From the NCBI GenBank assembly GCA_017312345.1, contig BLAA01000001.1:2418001-2482000 (forward strand): 64,000 nt of DNA, written 5' to 3'. Each line of letters starts with the position of its first letter. The first letter of the stretch is position 1. The translations under genes and the position numbers were made by a program. The notes beneath the pieces were generated by a model that saw nothing but the letters and a program-made list of their open reading frames with translations, was not told the DNA's origin and ran no database searches. Positions 33,484 to 41,875 of this stretch are shown here, one piece after another. The stretch is from Candidatus Denitrolinea symbiosum (lineage in GTDB: Bacteria; Chloroflexota; Anaerolineae; Anaerolineales; Villigracilaceae).

Positions 33484-33694
33484 ATATCAGCGTAAAAAAA
33501 ACGACCTGCGCGCTGTAAAACTTATTGGACATTATCGGAAATAACGTCGGCGTCTCTTTTTCCGCCGCGAATGAGCGAATTTCGCGAAAAAATCATGGAA
33601 AATGCGCGCGCATTCGTGAAATTCGCGGCCAGGAATTTTATTTCCGAAGGAGTCTATTTTGCGATATGCGGGCGTTAGGGACGGTCAACCGCGC

Positions 33695-34006
33695 TTACGC
33701 GTTGACCGCTTTGACGACGGCTTCAGTGACCTTGTTTTCGGGCGCGAATTTGACCATCAACTGTCCGCAACAGACGGCGATATTATCCTGATTTAGCGAG
33801 TAGAACGTCTGCTTGCCTTCTTCGCGGATGTTTACCAGCCCCGCGTCGCGCAGGATGGCAAGGTGATGCGAGATGGTCGGCTGGGAGTAGCCGATCTCCT
33901 CGACGATTTCGCTGACGGAAAGCCATTTGCAGCAGACGAGTTTCATGATGTTCTGACGGGTCTCGTCCGCGATGGCTTTGGCGAAGAGGATGGGGCTGAG
34001 TTTCAT
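33695..34006 (-). CDS. arsR: ArsR-family repressor
   Basis: 103 residues. Winged helix with FAKAIADETRQNIMKLVCC, then WLSVSEIVEEIGYSQPTISH and HLAILRDAGLVNIREEGKQTFYSL. Possible metalloid ligands are the CC pair in LVCCKW and the later AVCCGQ. Should repress arsR and arsM, releasing with As(III). Operators with the same core lie at both promoters. The 241-bp gap to arsM has no gene and holds weak GAATTTCGCG-type inverted repeats. Confidence 0.92.
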   Translation of the reverse strand: MKLSPILFAKAIADETRQNIMKLVCCKWLSVSEIVEEIGYSQPTISHHLAILRDAGLVNIREEGKQTFYSLNQDNIAVCCGQLMVKFAPENKVTEAVVKAVNA

Positions 34007-34018
34007 AACGGCTATTAT

Positions 34019-34034
34019 ATAGATGACCGTCTAT
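34019..34034 (-). promoter_or_regulatory. ArsR-type operator of arsR
   Basis: ATAGATGACCGTCTAT (plus strand), whose minus-strand reading matches the arsM site at ATAGA-N3-TCATCTAT. It lies 13 bases upstream of the arsR start, beside the IS remnant. Confidence 0.7.
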
Positions 34035-34040
34035 TTGTCA

Positions 34041-34272
34041 AGAGAGCCGCCAGGCTGGGTTACGAACTCGTCCCGGCCGCGTAAGACCGCGCGGCGGGGC
34101 GTGGTGAAAAAAGGCGTCCTCGTAAGAGAACGCCCGCTTTGCGTTTAATGACTTGCGGAAATTCGAGGCATCTTTCCCATTATTGCGGGGATCGTCGCGC
34201 TTTGCAAAGAAAAAGCGCCTCCGAGGAGGCTATCAGGGGCGCGGAAGGTGAGACGGTTTCTGAGAACGCTGT
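34041..34272 (+). mobile_element. 3' remnant of an IS110-family element (IS-B type)
   Basis: The plus strand encodes RAARLGYELVPAA and a stop, matching the last residues of the transposase at 39252-40628 (RAARLGYQLTPA). It is followed by a right-end region with the same landmarks: CGCTTTGCRTTTAAT-like block, AAAGCGCCTC hairpin and GACGGTTTCTG (34252-34262). The rest of the element is gone. It ends at the attC R'' box of the RNase H cassette, just as the intact element ends at its own attC. Confidence 0.8.
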
Positions 34273-34279
34273 GTTGGGC
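34263..34279 (-). repeat. attC of the RNase H cassette: R'' half, interrupted
   Basis: On the minus strand GCCCAAC (R'', 34279-34273) and ACAGCG are followed by the end of the IS-B remnant. The R' half is not identifiable beyond the remnant. Confidence 0.7.
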
Positions 34280-34289
34280 TGCCTTTGAC

Positions 34290-34949
34290 CTAAAAGAGCG
34301 TTGCCTGTTTGGACTCACTTTGTTCATCAGACTCAATTTGGTAAGTCGCTTTACAGTTTGGGCAAAACAGATAAAACTTGGATTTCTTTGATTTCAACTT
34401 TATAACAGGCGTTGAGCATTTCCGACAAGGTTGTCCAGCTTGTGTTATTTTTATTGGTTCAGGTGCAGGTGGTGGATTTTCATAAAGTTCATCGGGTGGT
34501 AAATCTTTTTGGCGAAGGGCGGCATAAGACAATTTGTCACATCGCTCATTTTCAGGATTGCCATTATGCCCTTTTACCCAAACAAAATTAACTTCATGTG
34601 TTTCGCAAAGTGCCGATAATCTTTCCCATAAATCTACATTGACGGCTTGTTCTTTATTTGTACGCCACCAATTTCTGCTTTTCCATTTTTCAACCCAACC
34701 TTCGGTCATGGCGCTAACCAGATATTGCGAATCGCTGTAAATCGTAACCTTGCAGGGATATTTGAGAACTTCTAAACCTGCGATAGCGGCGTATATTTCC
34801 ATGCGGTTATTTGTTGTTAATCGAAAACCGCCAGAAATTTCTTTGCGCCTATTTTCAGCCAATAGAACAACGCCATAGCCGCCTGCTCCAGGATTAGGCT
34901 CGCATGCTCCATCAGTATAAATGATAACTTCTTTTCTCTCATCCGCCAT
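34290..34949 (-). CDS. Ribonuclease HI with C-terminal zinc ribbon (cassette 4)
   Basis: 219 residues. RNase HI core: IYTDGACEPNPGAGGYGVVL (Asp), NNRMEIYAAIAGLEVL (Glu), IYSDSQYLV (Asp), VKGHNGNPENERCDKL (His and last Asp). All four catalytic acids are present. Residues after about 175 add CRKC...CPNC, a zinc ribbon absent from ordinary RNase HI, then a polar tail. It would cut RNA in RNA-DNA hybrids. It is the sole gene of a minus-strand integron cassette and is AT-richer than the chromosome around it. Confidence 0.92.
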   Translation of the reverse strand: MADERKEVIIYTDGACEPNPGAGGYGVVLLAENRRKEISGGFRLTTNNRMEIYAAIAGLEVLKYPCKVTIYSDSQYLVSAMTEGWVEKWKSRNWWRTNKEQAVNVDLWERLSALCETHEVNFVWVKGHNGNPENERCDKLSYAALRQKDLPPDELYENPPPAPEPIKITQAGQPCRKCSTPVIKLKSKKSKFYLFCPNCKATYQIESDEQSESKQATLF

Positions 34950-34991
34950 TGTTGTTTCTCATTGACTTTGTTTTGCAAGGGGCGTGCCAAC

Positions 34992-35951
34992 GGTTTGCAT
35001 TATTAGAATGTCCTTGCCTGGGACGTGGCGTCAGTGTATCCTCGGCGGTGATACCAACCGCGGGAGCGCGGACAGGGCGTGAGCGCGAGGGTCTCCCGGC
35101 CGCAGCTATGGGATGGCGCACAAACGTCAAAGCCCGGTGCGTTATATGGGAGCCCGCGGAAACTAATCTGGGCCCGGTCAAGACAGCCGGAAGCCCGTAT
35201 CGGTACCTGTAACTCAAACCCAACAAGGTCCCGATGTTCTTTCGGGAAAATCCACGTCCCAATCCACGAACACAAGGAGAGTGTAGCATGGAAGGAGCAG
35301 AAAAAGCAAGAGGGCTGGAAAGATACATTGGCCTGGACATCCACAAAGAGTACGCGCTGGTCGTGGGACATGGACGAAAGCGCGCGCCTGGGATTGACCT
35401 ACAAACAGTTCGCCAAATATGCCTTGTTGAAGTTGGGCGTCGAGACCGACATCACGCGCTTTGTGCGGAAGGATGTGCCGCGTCGGGTGGCCTCCAACGC
35501 CGAGACGCTGGCGCGCATGGCCGAGTTGGGTCTCAGCCTGTAAGCGGAAGAACGGCGCGTTCCCGCCAGAGCTGGTTCTGGTAAAATGGGCTCACCCCCC
35601 AGGAAACGGGAACGGCGTCTTTTCAGCGCAGTTCTCGTTTTCATTTGCGGGGGGACTTCCAAAATCGGACATCGAGCAGAAGCGGATATTCCCCGATTCC
35701 GAAAGATGAGTTCGGGGACGGCGAAGCGTTCCCGAAAAAAGGGAAATCCCGGCGGGAAATAAAAAAACGGCCGCCCGCGCAGCCGTAACGGATCGTCTAA
35801 AAATTGATTTCCCAAATTGCATCCCAAAGACTTGACACTGCAAGTAATCGGTACCTGCGTGTGGGCGGGCGTGGACAAGGCTTGGGAGCAGGAAAAACCC
35901 GAAGCCAGAAAAATGCTTGAAAATGCGGCAGAATCCCACACGTCAGGTGCA
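34992..35951 (+). mobile_element. IS-A copy 1, IS110-family element with internal deletion
   Basis: Nearly identical to both ends of the element at 37043-38997, but lacking 992 bp that correspond to 37413-38404. It is inserted in the attC of the HNH cassette: its right end abuts CGCTTT-GTTGGGC. Both non-coding ends are kept, so it could move only if the transposase is supplied by the other copy. Confidence 0.88.
35289..35543 (+). pseudogene. IS110-family transposase remnant (IS-A copy 1)
   Basis: The first 25 codons (MEGAEKARGLERYIGLDIHK, EYALV) are joined out of frame to the last ~60 codons (35362 onward; MDESARLGLTYKQFAKYALL in the other frame). The 992-bp deletion is not a multiple of three and removes nearly all of the RuvC-like and C-terminal catalytic domains. 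Confidence 0.88.
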
Positions 35952-35964
35952 CGCTTTGTTGGGC
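35952..35964 (-). repeat. attC of the HNH cassette: R'' half next to IS-A copy 1
   Basis: On the minus strand GCCCAAC (35964-35958), then AAAGCG, then the right end of IS-A (TGCACCTGACG). R'' fits RYYYAAC exactly. Confidence 0.75.
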
Positions 35965-35984
35965 GTTTTTGAGTTTACAAGATT

Positions 35985-37007
35985 CTACATGCTTTGAAGT
36001 TGTTGTTGTATCAAAGGGCTGTAAATTTTTGCGCCTTTTGAACGATTACACTTCCAACACAACGTTTGTAAGTTACTCTCAGAAGTTATCCCACCCTTTG
36101 AAAGTGGGACTATGTGATCTATTTCTAACAACAGATTTTTTTCATCATTTACAGATAATCCGCAGATTTGGCACGCATAACTATCTCTATTTTTTATTTT
36201 TTCTCTTAAACTAGAAGTCATTAATGTTCTTTGTCCAGAAACACTTTTTCTAAATTTAATCAAGCCATTTAAGTAATTAACGAATTTATTCAAATTTTCT
36301 ATATTTAGTTGAATATCAAACTTCATAGAGCTATTTCCACCAGCTGATACATACTGAAACCTATAAACTGGAAAATAGAGATCGCTCAAATCTATATGAT
36401 CAAATCCTAGTTTATCCATTAGTTTTTTCTTACTAAAATACAAAATTAACTGTGGAATTGAATTGCTTATACTGCTTAATATTAAATTTCTTTCATTCTG
36501 GAGCAATAATTTTCCCTGCTCAACCGCAGAAAAGTCATTTAATGCTGATTCGATATTTGATAAAGCGTCTTCATCAATTTTTATGTCGAAATACTTGCAA
36601 AGATATTTAAATGGTTGATCACTGGCATTTCTGCAAACTGACGCAGAGCAATTATGAACATGAGTATTCCTAATTCTTTTTCCCCATTCCTTTCTCTTAA
36701 AATTATAGTTGCTCTCGTCGTATAGGCGACCCTCACCGTAATCGTAGGAACGCATATTTGAATGACGTGATTTAAGTTCCTCAATATGATTGTTTAACTC
36801 ATTGCAGTTTTTTATATGCCCCTTAATGCTTTCCTTAATTTTTTTGAAACCGTCACTTTTAAAGTAAATAAATATATATACCTGATAAGAAATGTAAACG
36901 CCCACTCCAATTGCAATCGCAATAGCAAGTGGCGTAGCGACAGATTTAATACTCTCAATCAACGCTACAATGATTACAAGTACAATCAACAACAAGACGA
37001 TAGACAT
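35985..37007 (-). CDS. Membrane-anchored HNH endonuclease (cassette 3)
   Basis: 340 residues with GAGGA before the ATG. The first ~50 residues hold two membrane segments (about 3-14 and 23-50). A long helical region follows with several Cys/His (HVHNCSASVCRNA). The C-terminal HNH domain is clear: CQICGLSVNDEKNLLLEIDH, HIVPLSKGGITSESNLQTLC, WKCNRSKGAKI, with the zinc CxxC pairs and catalytic His. Strongly AT-rich. It fills an integron cassette between two IS110-interrupted attC sites. A membrane-tethered nuclease could serve in defence against entering DNA; this is inference. Confidence 0.85.
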   Translation of the reverse strand: MSIVLLLIVLVIIVALIESIKSVATPLAIAIAIGVGVYISYQVYIFIYFKSDGFKKIKESIKGHIKNCNELNNHIEELKSRHSNMRSYDYGEGRLYDESNYNFKRKEWGKRIRNTHVHNCSASVCRNASDQPFKYLCKYFDIKIDEDALSNIESALNDFSAVEQGKLLLQNERNLILSSISNSIPQLILYFSKKKLMDKLGFDHIDLSDLYFPVYRFQYVSAGGNSSMKFDIQLNIENLNKFVNYLNGLIKFRKSVSGQRTLMTSSLREKIKNRDSYACQICGLSVNDEKNLLLEIDHIVPLSKGGITSESNLQTLCWKCNRSKGAKIYSPLIQQQLQSM

Positions 37008-37035
37008 GACTTCCTCATATTATTAGAAAGAAAAC

Positions 37036-37042
37036 GCCCAAC
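37036..37042 (-). repeat. R' box (GTTGGGC) at the start of the HNH cassette
   Basis: On the minus strand GTTGGGC fits GTTRRRY exactly and begins the cassette. It directly follows ACGCAAACC and the left end of IS-A copy 2, so it is the 3' half of the attC of cassette 2. Confidence 0.75.
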
Positions 37043-38997
37043 GGTTTGCGTTATTAGAATGTCCTTGCCTGGGACGTGGCGTCAGTGTATCCTCGGCGGT
37101 GATACCAACCGCGGGAGCGCGGACAGGGCGTGAGCGCGAGGGTCTCCCGGCCGCAGCTATGGGATGGCGCACAAACGTCAAAGCCCGGTGCGTTAAATGG
37201 GAGCCCGCGGAAACTAATCTGGGCCCGGTCAAGACAGCCGGAAGCCCGTATCGGTACCTGTAACTCAAACCCAACAAGGTCCCGATGTTCTTTCGGGACA
37301 ATCCACGTCCCAATCCACGAACACAAGGAGAGTGTAGCATGGAAGGAGCAGAAAAAGCAAGAGGGCTGGAAAGATACATTGGCCTGGACATCCACAAAGA
37401 GTACGCGCTGGTTGGGGGACAAAATGGGCGGCAGGAATGGGTGATGCAGCCGCGGCGGGTGGGGATGGAGAAATTCCGCGAGTGGGCCGGGGCAAACCTG
37501 CGGGAAGGGGATGCGGTGGTGATCGAGACCACGACGAACGTGTGGGACATCTACGATGTGGTGGCGCCGCTGGCGACGCGCACGGTGGTGGCGCATGCGA
37601 GAGGCGTACGGCAGATCGCGGAGGCGCGGGTGAAGACAGACCGGAAGGACATCGAACGCCTGATCCGCCTGCTGATCGCGGACATCGTGCCGGAGGTGTG
37701 GGTTCCGCCGGTGGAAGTGCGCGAATTGCGCGGGATGATCTCGTACCGCAACCGGCTGGTGAAGACGAGTACGATGGTTCGCAACCGACTGCAAAGCCTG
37801 GCGCATCGTCACAACCTGCTGCTGCCGAAAGGCGCGCTGACAGATACGGGTTGGTGGGCCGGGCAAAAGTTGAGCGCGCTGGAGCAGATCCAAATTCGGC
37901 AGGAACTGGCGCTGCTGGAAGAGTTGGGGAAACACAAAGCGGAAGTGGACGCGGAGCTGGGGCGGCAAAGCCTGGGAGCAGTATGGGGGAAGCAGGCGGT
38001 GCGGTTGCTGCAACTGTCTGGGTTTGGCGTGGTGATCACGATGACGGTTCTCTCGGCCATTGGCGACATCGCTCGCTTCGAGAGCGCGAAGAAACTGGTG
38101 GGCTATGCGGGCCTGGGAGCGGGCGTACACGACAGCGGGAAGGAACACATCGAAAAACGCATCACCAAGAGCGGACGCAAGGAACTGAGATGGGCGCTGG
38201 TGGAAGCGGCGTGGAGAGCGATCCGCATCTCGCCGTACTGGAAAGAACAGTACGAGAAATACCTGAAGCGCATGAGGAAACCGCAGCAGGCCATTGTGGT
38301 GATCGCACGCAAGTTGCTGGTGACGGTGTGGCATGTGCTGACGAAGGAAGAAAAGGACGAGCATGTCAGCGAGGAAGACCTGGCCTACAAGATGCTGGTG
38401 TTGTCGTGGGACATGGACGAAAGCGCGCGCCTGGGATTGACCTACAAACAGTTCGCCAAATATGCCTTGTTGAAGTTGGGCGTCGAGACCGACATCACGC
38501 GCTTTGTGCGGAAGGATGTGCCGCGTCGGGTGGCCTCCAACGCCGAGACGCTGGCGCGCATGGCCGAGTTGGGTCTCAGCCTGTAAGCGGAAGAACGGCG
38601 CGTTCCCGCCAGGGTTGGTTCTGGTAAAATGGGCTCACCCCCCAGGAAACGGGAACGGCGTCTTTTCACCGCTGTTCTCGTTTTCATTTGCGGGGGGACT
38701 TCCAAAATCGGACATCGAGCAGAAGCGGATATTCCCCGATTCCGAAAGATGAGTTCGGGGACGGCGAAGCGTTCCCTAAAAAAGGAAAACCCCGGCGGGA
38801 AATAAAAAAACGGCCGCCCGCGCAGCCGTGACAGATCGTCTAAAAATTGATTTCCCAAATTGCATCCCAAAGACTTGACACTGCAAGTAATCGGTACCTG
38901 CGTGTGGGTGGGCGTGGACAATGTTTGGGAGCAGGAAAAACTCGAAGCCAGAACAATGCTCCTAAACCGCGCAGAATCCCACACGTCAGGTGCACCA
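37043..38997 (+). mobile_element. IS-A copy 2, full-length IS110-family element
   Basis: About 1.95 kb. The transposase gene has about 296 bp of conserved non-coding sequence upstream and about 410 bp downstream, both retained in the deleted copy. No long terminal inverted repeats and no target duplication were seen, as usual for IS110. It is inserted in the attC of cassette 2, next to IS-B. Confidence 0.9.
37339..38586 (+). CDS. IS110-family transposase (IS-A)
   Basis: 415 residues from ATG 37339, with AAGGAGA upstream. The N-terminal DEDD (RuvC-like) domain shows Asp in ERYIGLDIHKEY, Glu in AVVIETTTNVWDIYDVV, and Asp pair in KTDRKDIERLIRLL. The C-terminal transposase_20 domain holds LSGFGVVITMTVLSAIGDIA and KRITKSGRKELRWALVEAA with the conserved Ser. 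A C-terminal extension of ~80 residues (EKDEHVSEEDLAYK on) follows. It recombines element ends with target DNA, guided in studied members by a bridge RNA from a non-coding end. Confidence 0.95.
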   Translation: MEGAEKARGLERYIGLDIHKEYALVGGQNGRQEWVMQPRRVGMEKFREWAGANLREGDAVVIETTTNVWDIYDVVAPLATRTVVAHARGVRQIAEARVKTDRKDIERLIRLLIADIVPEVWVPPVEVRELRGMISYRNRLVKTSTMVRNRLQSLAHRHNLLLPKGALTDTGWWAGQKLSALEQIQIRQELALLEELGKHKAEVDAELGRQSLGAVWGKQAVRLLQLSGFGVVITMTVLSAIGDIARFESAKKLVGYAGLGAGVHDSGKEHIEKRITKSGRKELRWALVEAAWRAIRISPYWKEQYEKYLKRMRKPQQAIVVIARKLLVTVWHVLTKEEKDEHVSEEDLAYKMLVLSWDMDESARLGLTYKQFAKYALLKLGVETDITRFVRKDVPRRVASNAETLARMAELGLSL

Positions 38998-40805
38998 CGA
39001 AAGAGCGGGGGCTCATTTTTCACGCCAGAAACCGTCTGTCTGTATGCGAAGTATACTCTGAAAAGACAGAACGACAAGCCGTACAAAGCAGTGGAGGTAT
39101 GCCGAAGAGGCGTCCCCGAGGTGCACCGTGGTTGCCGGTCCAATTGATTTATACACTGGAGGCGAGGGGGTGTTTCGCGAAGACCCCGATGAGGAAGCTA
39201 ATCCCCGTAAATGACCGGGTTCTGTCCATCCCAAAAAAAAGGAGTAGAAGGATGAAGCAGAGAAAAAGTAAACGAACAAAGGGGATGGAGGAAGCGCGAC
39301 CCTTTGAAGGGTTGAGCAAGGTGAATCAGAATGCGGCCGGAGTGGACATCGGAGCGACGGAGATCGTGGCATGCGTGTCGGGAGGCGATGAAGTTCAACT
39401 GGTGAAAGGATTTGGGAATTACACGGTGGATTTGAAAGCCATCGCGCAGTGGTTCCATGAGCGCCAGATCAAGACAGTCGCAATGGAGAGCACGGGCGTG
39501 TACTGGATTCCGTTGTTTGAAGAATTGGAGCGGCAGGGCTTTGAGTGCCTGCTAATTAGTTCACGCTCATTGCGCAAAGTAGCTGGGCAGAAGACGGACG
39601 TGGAAGATGCGCAGTGGATTCAGACCTTGCACAGTTATGGACTGCTGAAAGGATCGTTCCGACCGCAGGGCGATCTGGTGGCGTTGCGGACATTGCTGCG
39701 GCACCGCAATCAATTGGTGGAACATCGCGCGCCTCATATTCAGCACATGCAGAAAGCGCTGTTGCAGATGAATGTGCAGCTTTCCCAGGCGGTGACGGAT
39801 GTGACGGGCGTGACGGGGCAAAAGATCATCCGAGCGATTGTGTCGGGGGAACGGAACCCGGAGGCGCTGGCAGCATTGCGCGAGCCGGGCTGCAAGCACA
39901 GCGTGGAAGAGATCGAAAAGGCGCTGACGGGGACATGGCGGGCAGAGCATCTCTATGTGTTGAAACAGAGTGTGGAGATTTATGATTTCTACACGGAACA
40001 GATCGCAGCCTGCAATGATGAAATCGAGCGGCATTATGGGGTGACGCGCCCGGAGTGGGAGACGGGCGAACTGGCGGCGTGGAAGGCGAAGAAGAACAAC
40101 TCGCACAGCAAGAATGCGCCGCAGAACCAGGAGGAAATCCGCAAACACTTGAAACGGATCAGCGGGGTGGATCTGAGCGTGGTGAATGGCTTTGGGGTGT
40201 CGCTGGCGCAGACAGTGATCATGGAAGTGGGGACGGACATGTCGAAATTTCCGAGTGAAAAGCATTTCTGCGCCTGGCTGGGACTGGCGCCCAAGCACGA
40301 TATTACCGGCGGCAAGGTGTTGAGTAACAGAACGATCAAGACCAGGAACCGCGCGGGACAGGCATTCAGAATGGCGGCGCAATCGGTGAAAAAAGCGAAC
40401 AACCCCTTTGGGCTGCTGTATCGGCGGTTGCGGACGCGCCTGGGACCGGCCCAGGCGACAGTGGCAGCCGCGCATGCGATTGCGCGGGTGGTCTACAAAA
40501 TGCTGAAGTACAAAGTGGAGTTTGATCCGTTGAGCGTGAACGAATATCAGGCGAAGTATGATGAACAGCAAGTGAAGTATATGAGGAAGCGGGCGGCCAG
40601 ACTGGGCTACCAACTGACGCCTGCATAATGTGGCGGAACAGCGCCCTAATTGGCGTCTGGCAGCCAGACGCCTGCTTTGCATTTAATCCCCGGTCGGATA
40701 TTCGACGATTGTATGACTTGGAAGGGAAGATCGAGCTTGTCTTCCCCAAAAGAGCGCCTCGGATGATGACATCTGAGGCGCTCGTGATGGGACGGTTTCT
40801 GAGGA
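38998..40805 (+). mobile_element. IS-B, IS110-family element (IS1111-like) in an attC site
   Basis: About 1.8 kb. CAGAAACCGTC occurs in inverted orientation near both ends (39028-39038 and, as GACGGTTTCTG, 40791-40801). Such asymmetrical subterminal repeats are typical of the IS1111 branch, some of whose members target integron attC sites. The right end abuts CGCTTT-GTTAGCC, the R'' side of the attC of cassette 2. The left end abuts IS-A copy 2. Confidence 0.85.
39252..40628 (+). CDS. IS110-family transposase (IS-B)
   Basis: 458 residues from ATG 39252 (MKQRKSKRTKGMEEARPFEG), with GGAG upstream. DEDD motifs: AAGVDIGATEIVACV, VAMESTGVYWIPLFEELE, KTDVEDAQWIQTLHSYGLL. The C-terminal domain has ISGVDLSVVNGFGVSLAQTV and the conserved KTRNRAGQAFRMAAQSV. 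It differs strongly from IS-A. Its last residues, KRAARLGYQLTPA, recur in the remnant at 34041. Confidence 0.95.
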   Translation: MKQRKSKRTKGMEEARPFEGLSKVNQNAAGVDIGATEIVACVSGGDEVQLVKGFGNYTVDLKAIAQWFHERQIKTVAMESTGVYWIPLFEELERQGFECLLISSRSLRKVAGQKTDVEDAQWIQTLHSYGLLKGSFRPQGDLVALRTLLRHRNQLVEHRAPHIQHMQKALLQMNVQLSQAVTDVTGVTGQKIIRAIVSGERNPEALAALREPGCKHSVEEIEKALTGTWRAEHLYVLKQSVEIYDFYTEQIAACNDEIERHYGVTRPEWETGELAAWKAKKNNSHSKNAPQNQEEIRKHLKRISGVDLSVVNGFGVSLAQTVIMEVGTDMSKFPSEKHFCAWLGLAPKHDITGGKVLSNRTIKTRNRAGQAFRMAAQSVKKANNPFGLLYRRLRTRLGPAQATVAAAHAIARVVYKMLKYKVEFDPLSVNEYQAKYDEQQVKYMRKRAARLGYQLTPA

Positions 40806-40819
40806 CGCTTTGTTAGCCC
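40806..40819 (-). repeat. attC of cassette 2: R'' half next to IS-B
   Basis: On the minus strand GGGCTAAC (40819-40812) and AAAGCG, then the right end of IS-B. GGGCTAAC is the exact complement of the GTTAGCCC that begins this cassette at 41746. Confidence 0.75.
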
Positions 40820-40822
40820 GTT

Positions 40823-41713
40823 TTATTCTTGGATAGAGAAATTTGAAATCACAGCATTTATTTTAGCATTTTCTGCAACTCTATAGCCAATCCAAAAAAA
40901 TGGCGAATCAGGCAAAGCCAAATTCGATGCTACTTTTGCACCATTGAGATATATGTCAAATGATAATTTATTTAATTGGAATTCTAAAGTGTCAACTGAA
41001 CCAATCTTGTAATTATTAATGGTATCTCTTCCATATTCAACAACAGAAGTGCCTTGAACAACATATATTTTTGATTCTGTTAGACGATAAAAGATAAACT
41101 CTCCCGCAGTTAACCATCCATCAGATGTCCCAACTCCAAAAGCCAAATTATTATTTTCTCCCGTTGCAAAGTTATCAATTTTCACATCAAACTTAATGCT
41201 ACTTGTTTCAAGAACAGACATAGACATTGTTCCTGATACTGGTGGTTTATTTTGTATGGAGATAAATAAATTTCCGTCTGCTACCTTAAATCCATTATCT
41301 GATAAATCCCAACAATTACCTGCTATCTTGCGGGATTTGCTAAAAGGAGTTGGCGTCCAAATATCTGAATTTATACAATCATTTTCAAAAAAAGAAACGG
41401 ACATTGGCGAAGGCGTATCAGTTATTGAAAGTATGGGTTGTGGAGATGCTGTGAAAGTGGGTGATTCTATAATAGGCGTTGCTGTAACAGATGTATCAGG
41501 TGATTGCTCTGGGATTTGTAAAGTTAATAAATATATGCCAGCGCCAATAAGTATGACGCCAACAATAAACGCTAGTTTCCTATTAGATGGCGGTTTTATG
41601 TCAATAATAATAGGCTTCTTGATAGTTGCTATTGCAATAAATATAAATATAGCCCCCAAAAATATAAGTAGGGTTGATGCGGGAGTATTTATCAATGCTG
41701 CGATGACTTCCAT
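40823..41713 (-). CDS. Membrane-anchored unknown protein (cassette 2)
   Basis: 296 residues from ATG 41713 with AAGGA upstream; in-frame codons above it lie in the attC. Two membrane segments at about 12-31 and 47-66, then a Thr/Pro/Ser-rich linker (TATPIIESPTFTASPQP). A C-terminal beta-rich domain follows with two Cys (ENDCINSD, AGNCWDLS) and KFDVKIDNFATGENNNLAFG, DTLEFQLNKLSFDIYLNGAK. This resembles a concanavalin/LamG-like jelly roll. Probably exposed outside the membrane. No named family. Sole gene of its cassette. Confidence 0.75.
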   Translation of the reverse strand: MEVIAALINTPASTLLIFLGAIFIFIAIATIKKPIIIDIKPPSNRKLAFIVGVILIGAGIYLLTLQIPEQSPDTSVTATPIIESPTFTASPQPILSITDTPSPMSVSFFENDCINSDIWTPTPFSKSRKIAGNCWDLSDNGFKVADGNLFISIQNKPPVSGTMSMSVLETSSIKFDVKIDNFATGENNNLAFGVGTSDGWLTAGEFIFYRLTESKIYVVQGTSVVEYGRDTINNYKIGSVDTLEFQLNKLSFDIYLNGAKVASNLALPDSPFFWIGYRVAENAKINAVISNFSIQE

Positions 41714-41739
41714 AATTGATTCCTTGTTGGGACGGGACG

Positions 41740-41870
41740 GGCTAACGGCAAGTGTTAGCGGCAGGCGGGGTATTGGCAGAGAAAACTCCGAGTGTAGATT
41801 CCGCTTTTCGGGGCAGAACCCCCTCAGGCGGGGCAACGCCCCCGCCTGTCCGCTGCACACAATGTTGGCT
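41740..41870 (-). repeat. Intact attC site of cassette 1
   Basis: On the minus strand AGCCAAC (R'', 41870-41864) leads into GCAGCGGACAGGCGGGG. The other arm ends CCCCGCCTGCCGCTAACAC and GTTAGCC (R', 41746-41740). The arms pair, with an unpaired extra A in the 5' arm, as is typical of attC. A GC-rich inner hairpin and a 60-base variable loop lie between. It is the only attC of the array without an IS insertion. Confidence 0.82.
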
Positions 41871-41875
41871 GGGAT

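Noticed and set aside
33863..34084. Plus-strand 73-residue gene over arsR
   Set aside because: Its first part is antisense to arsR; only its last 13 codons are meaningful, as the end of a decayed IS transposase.
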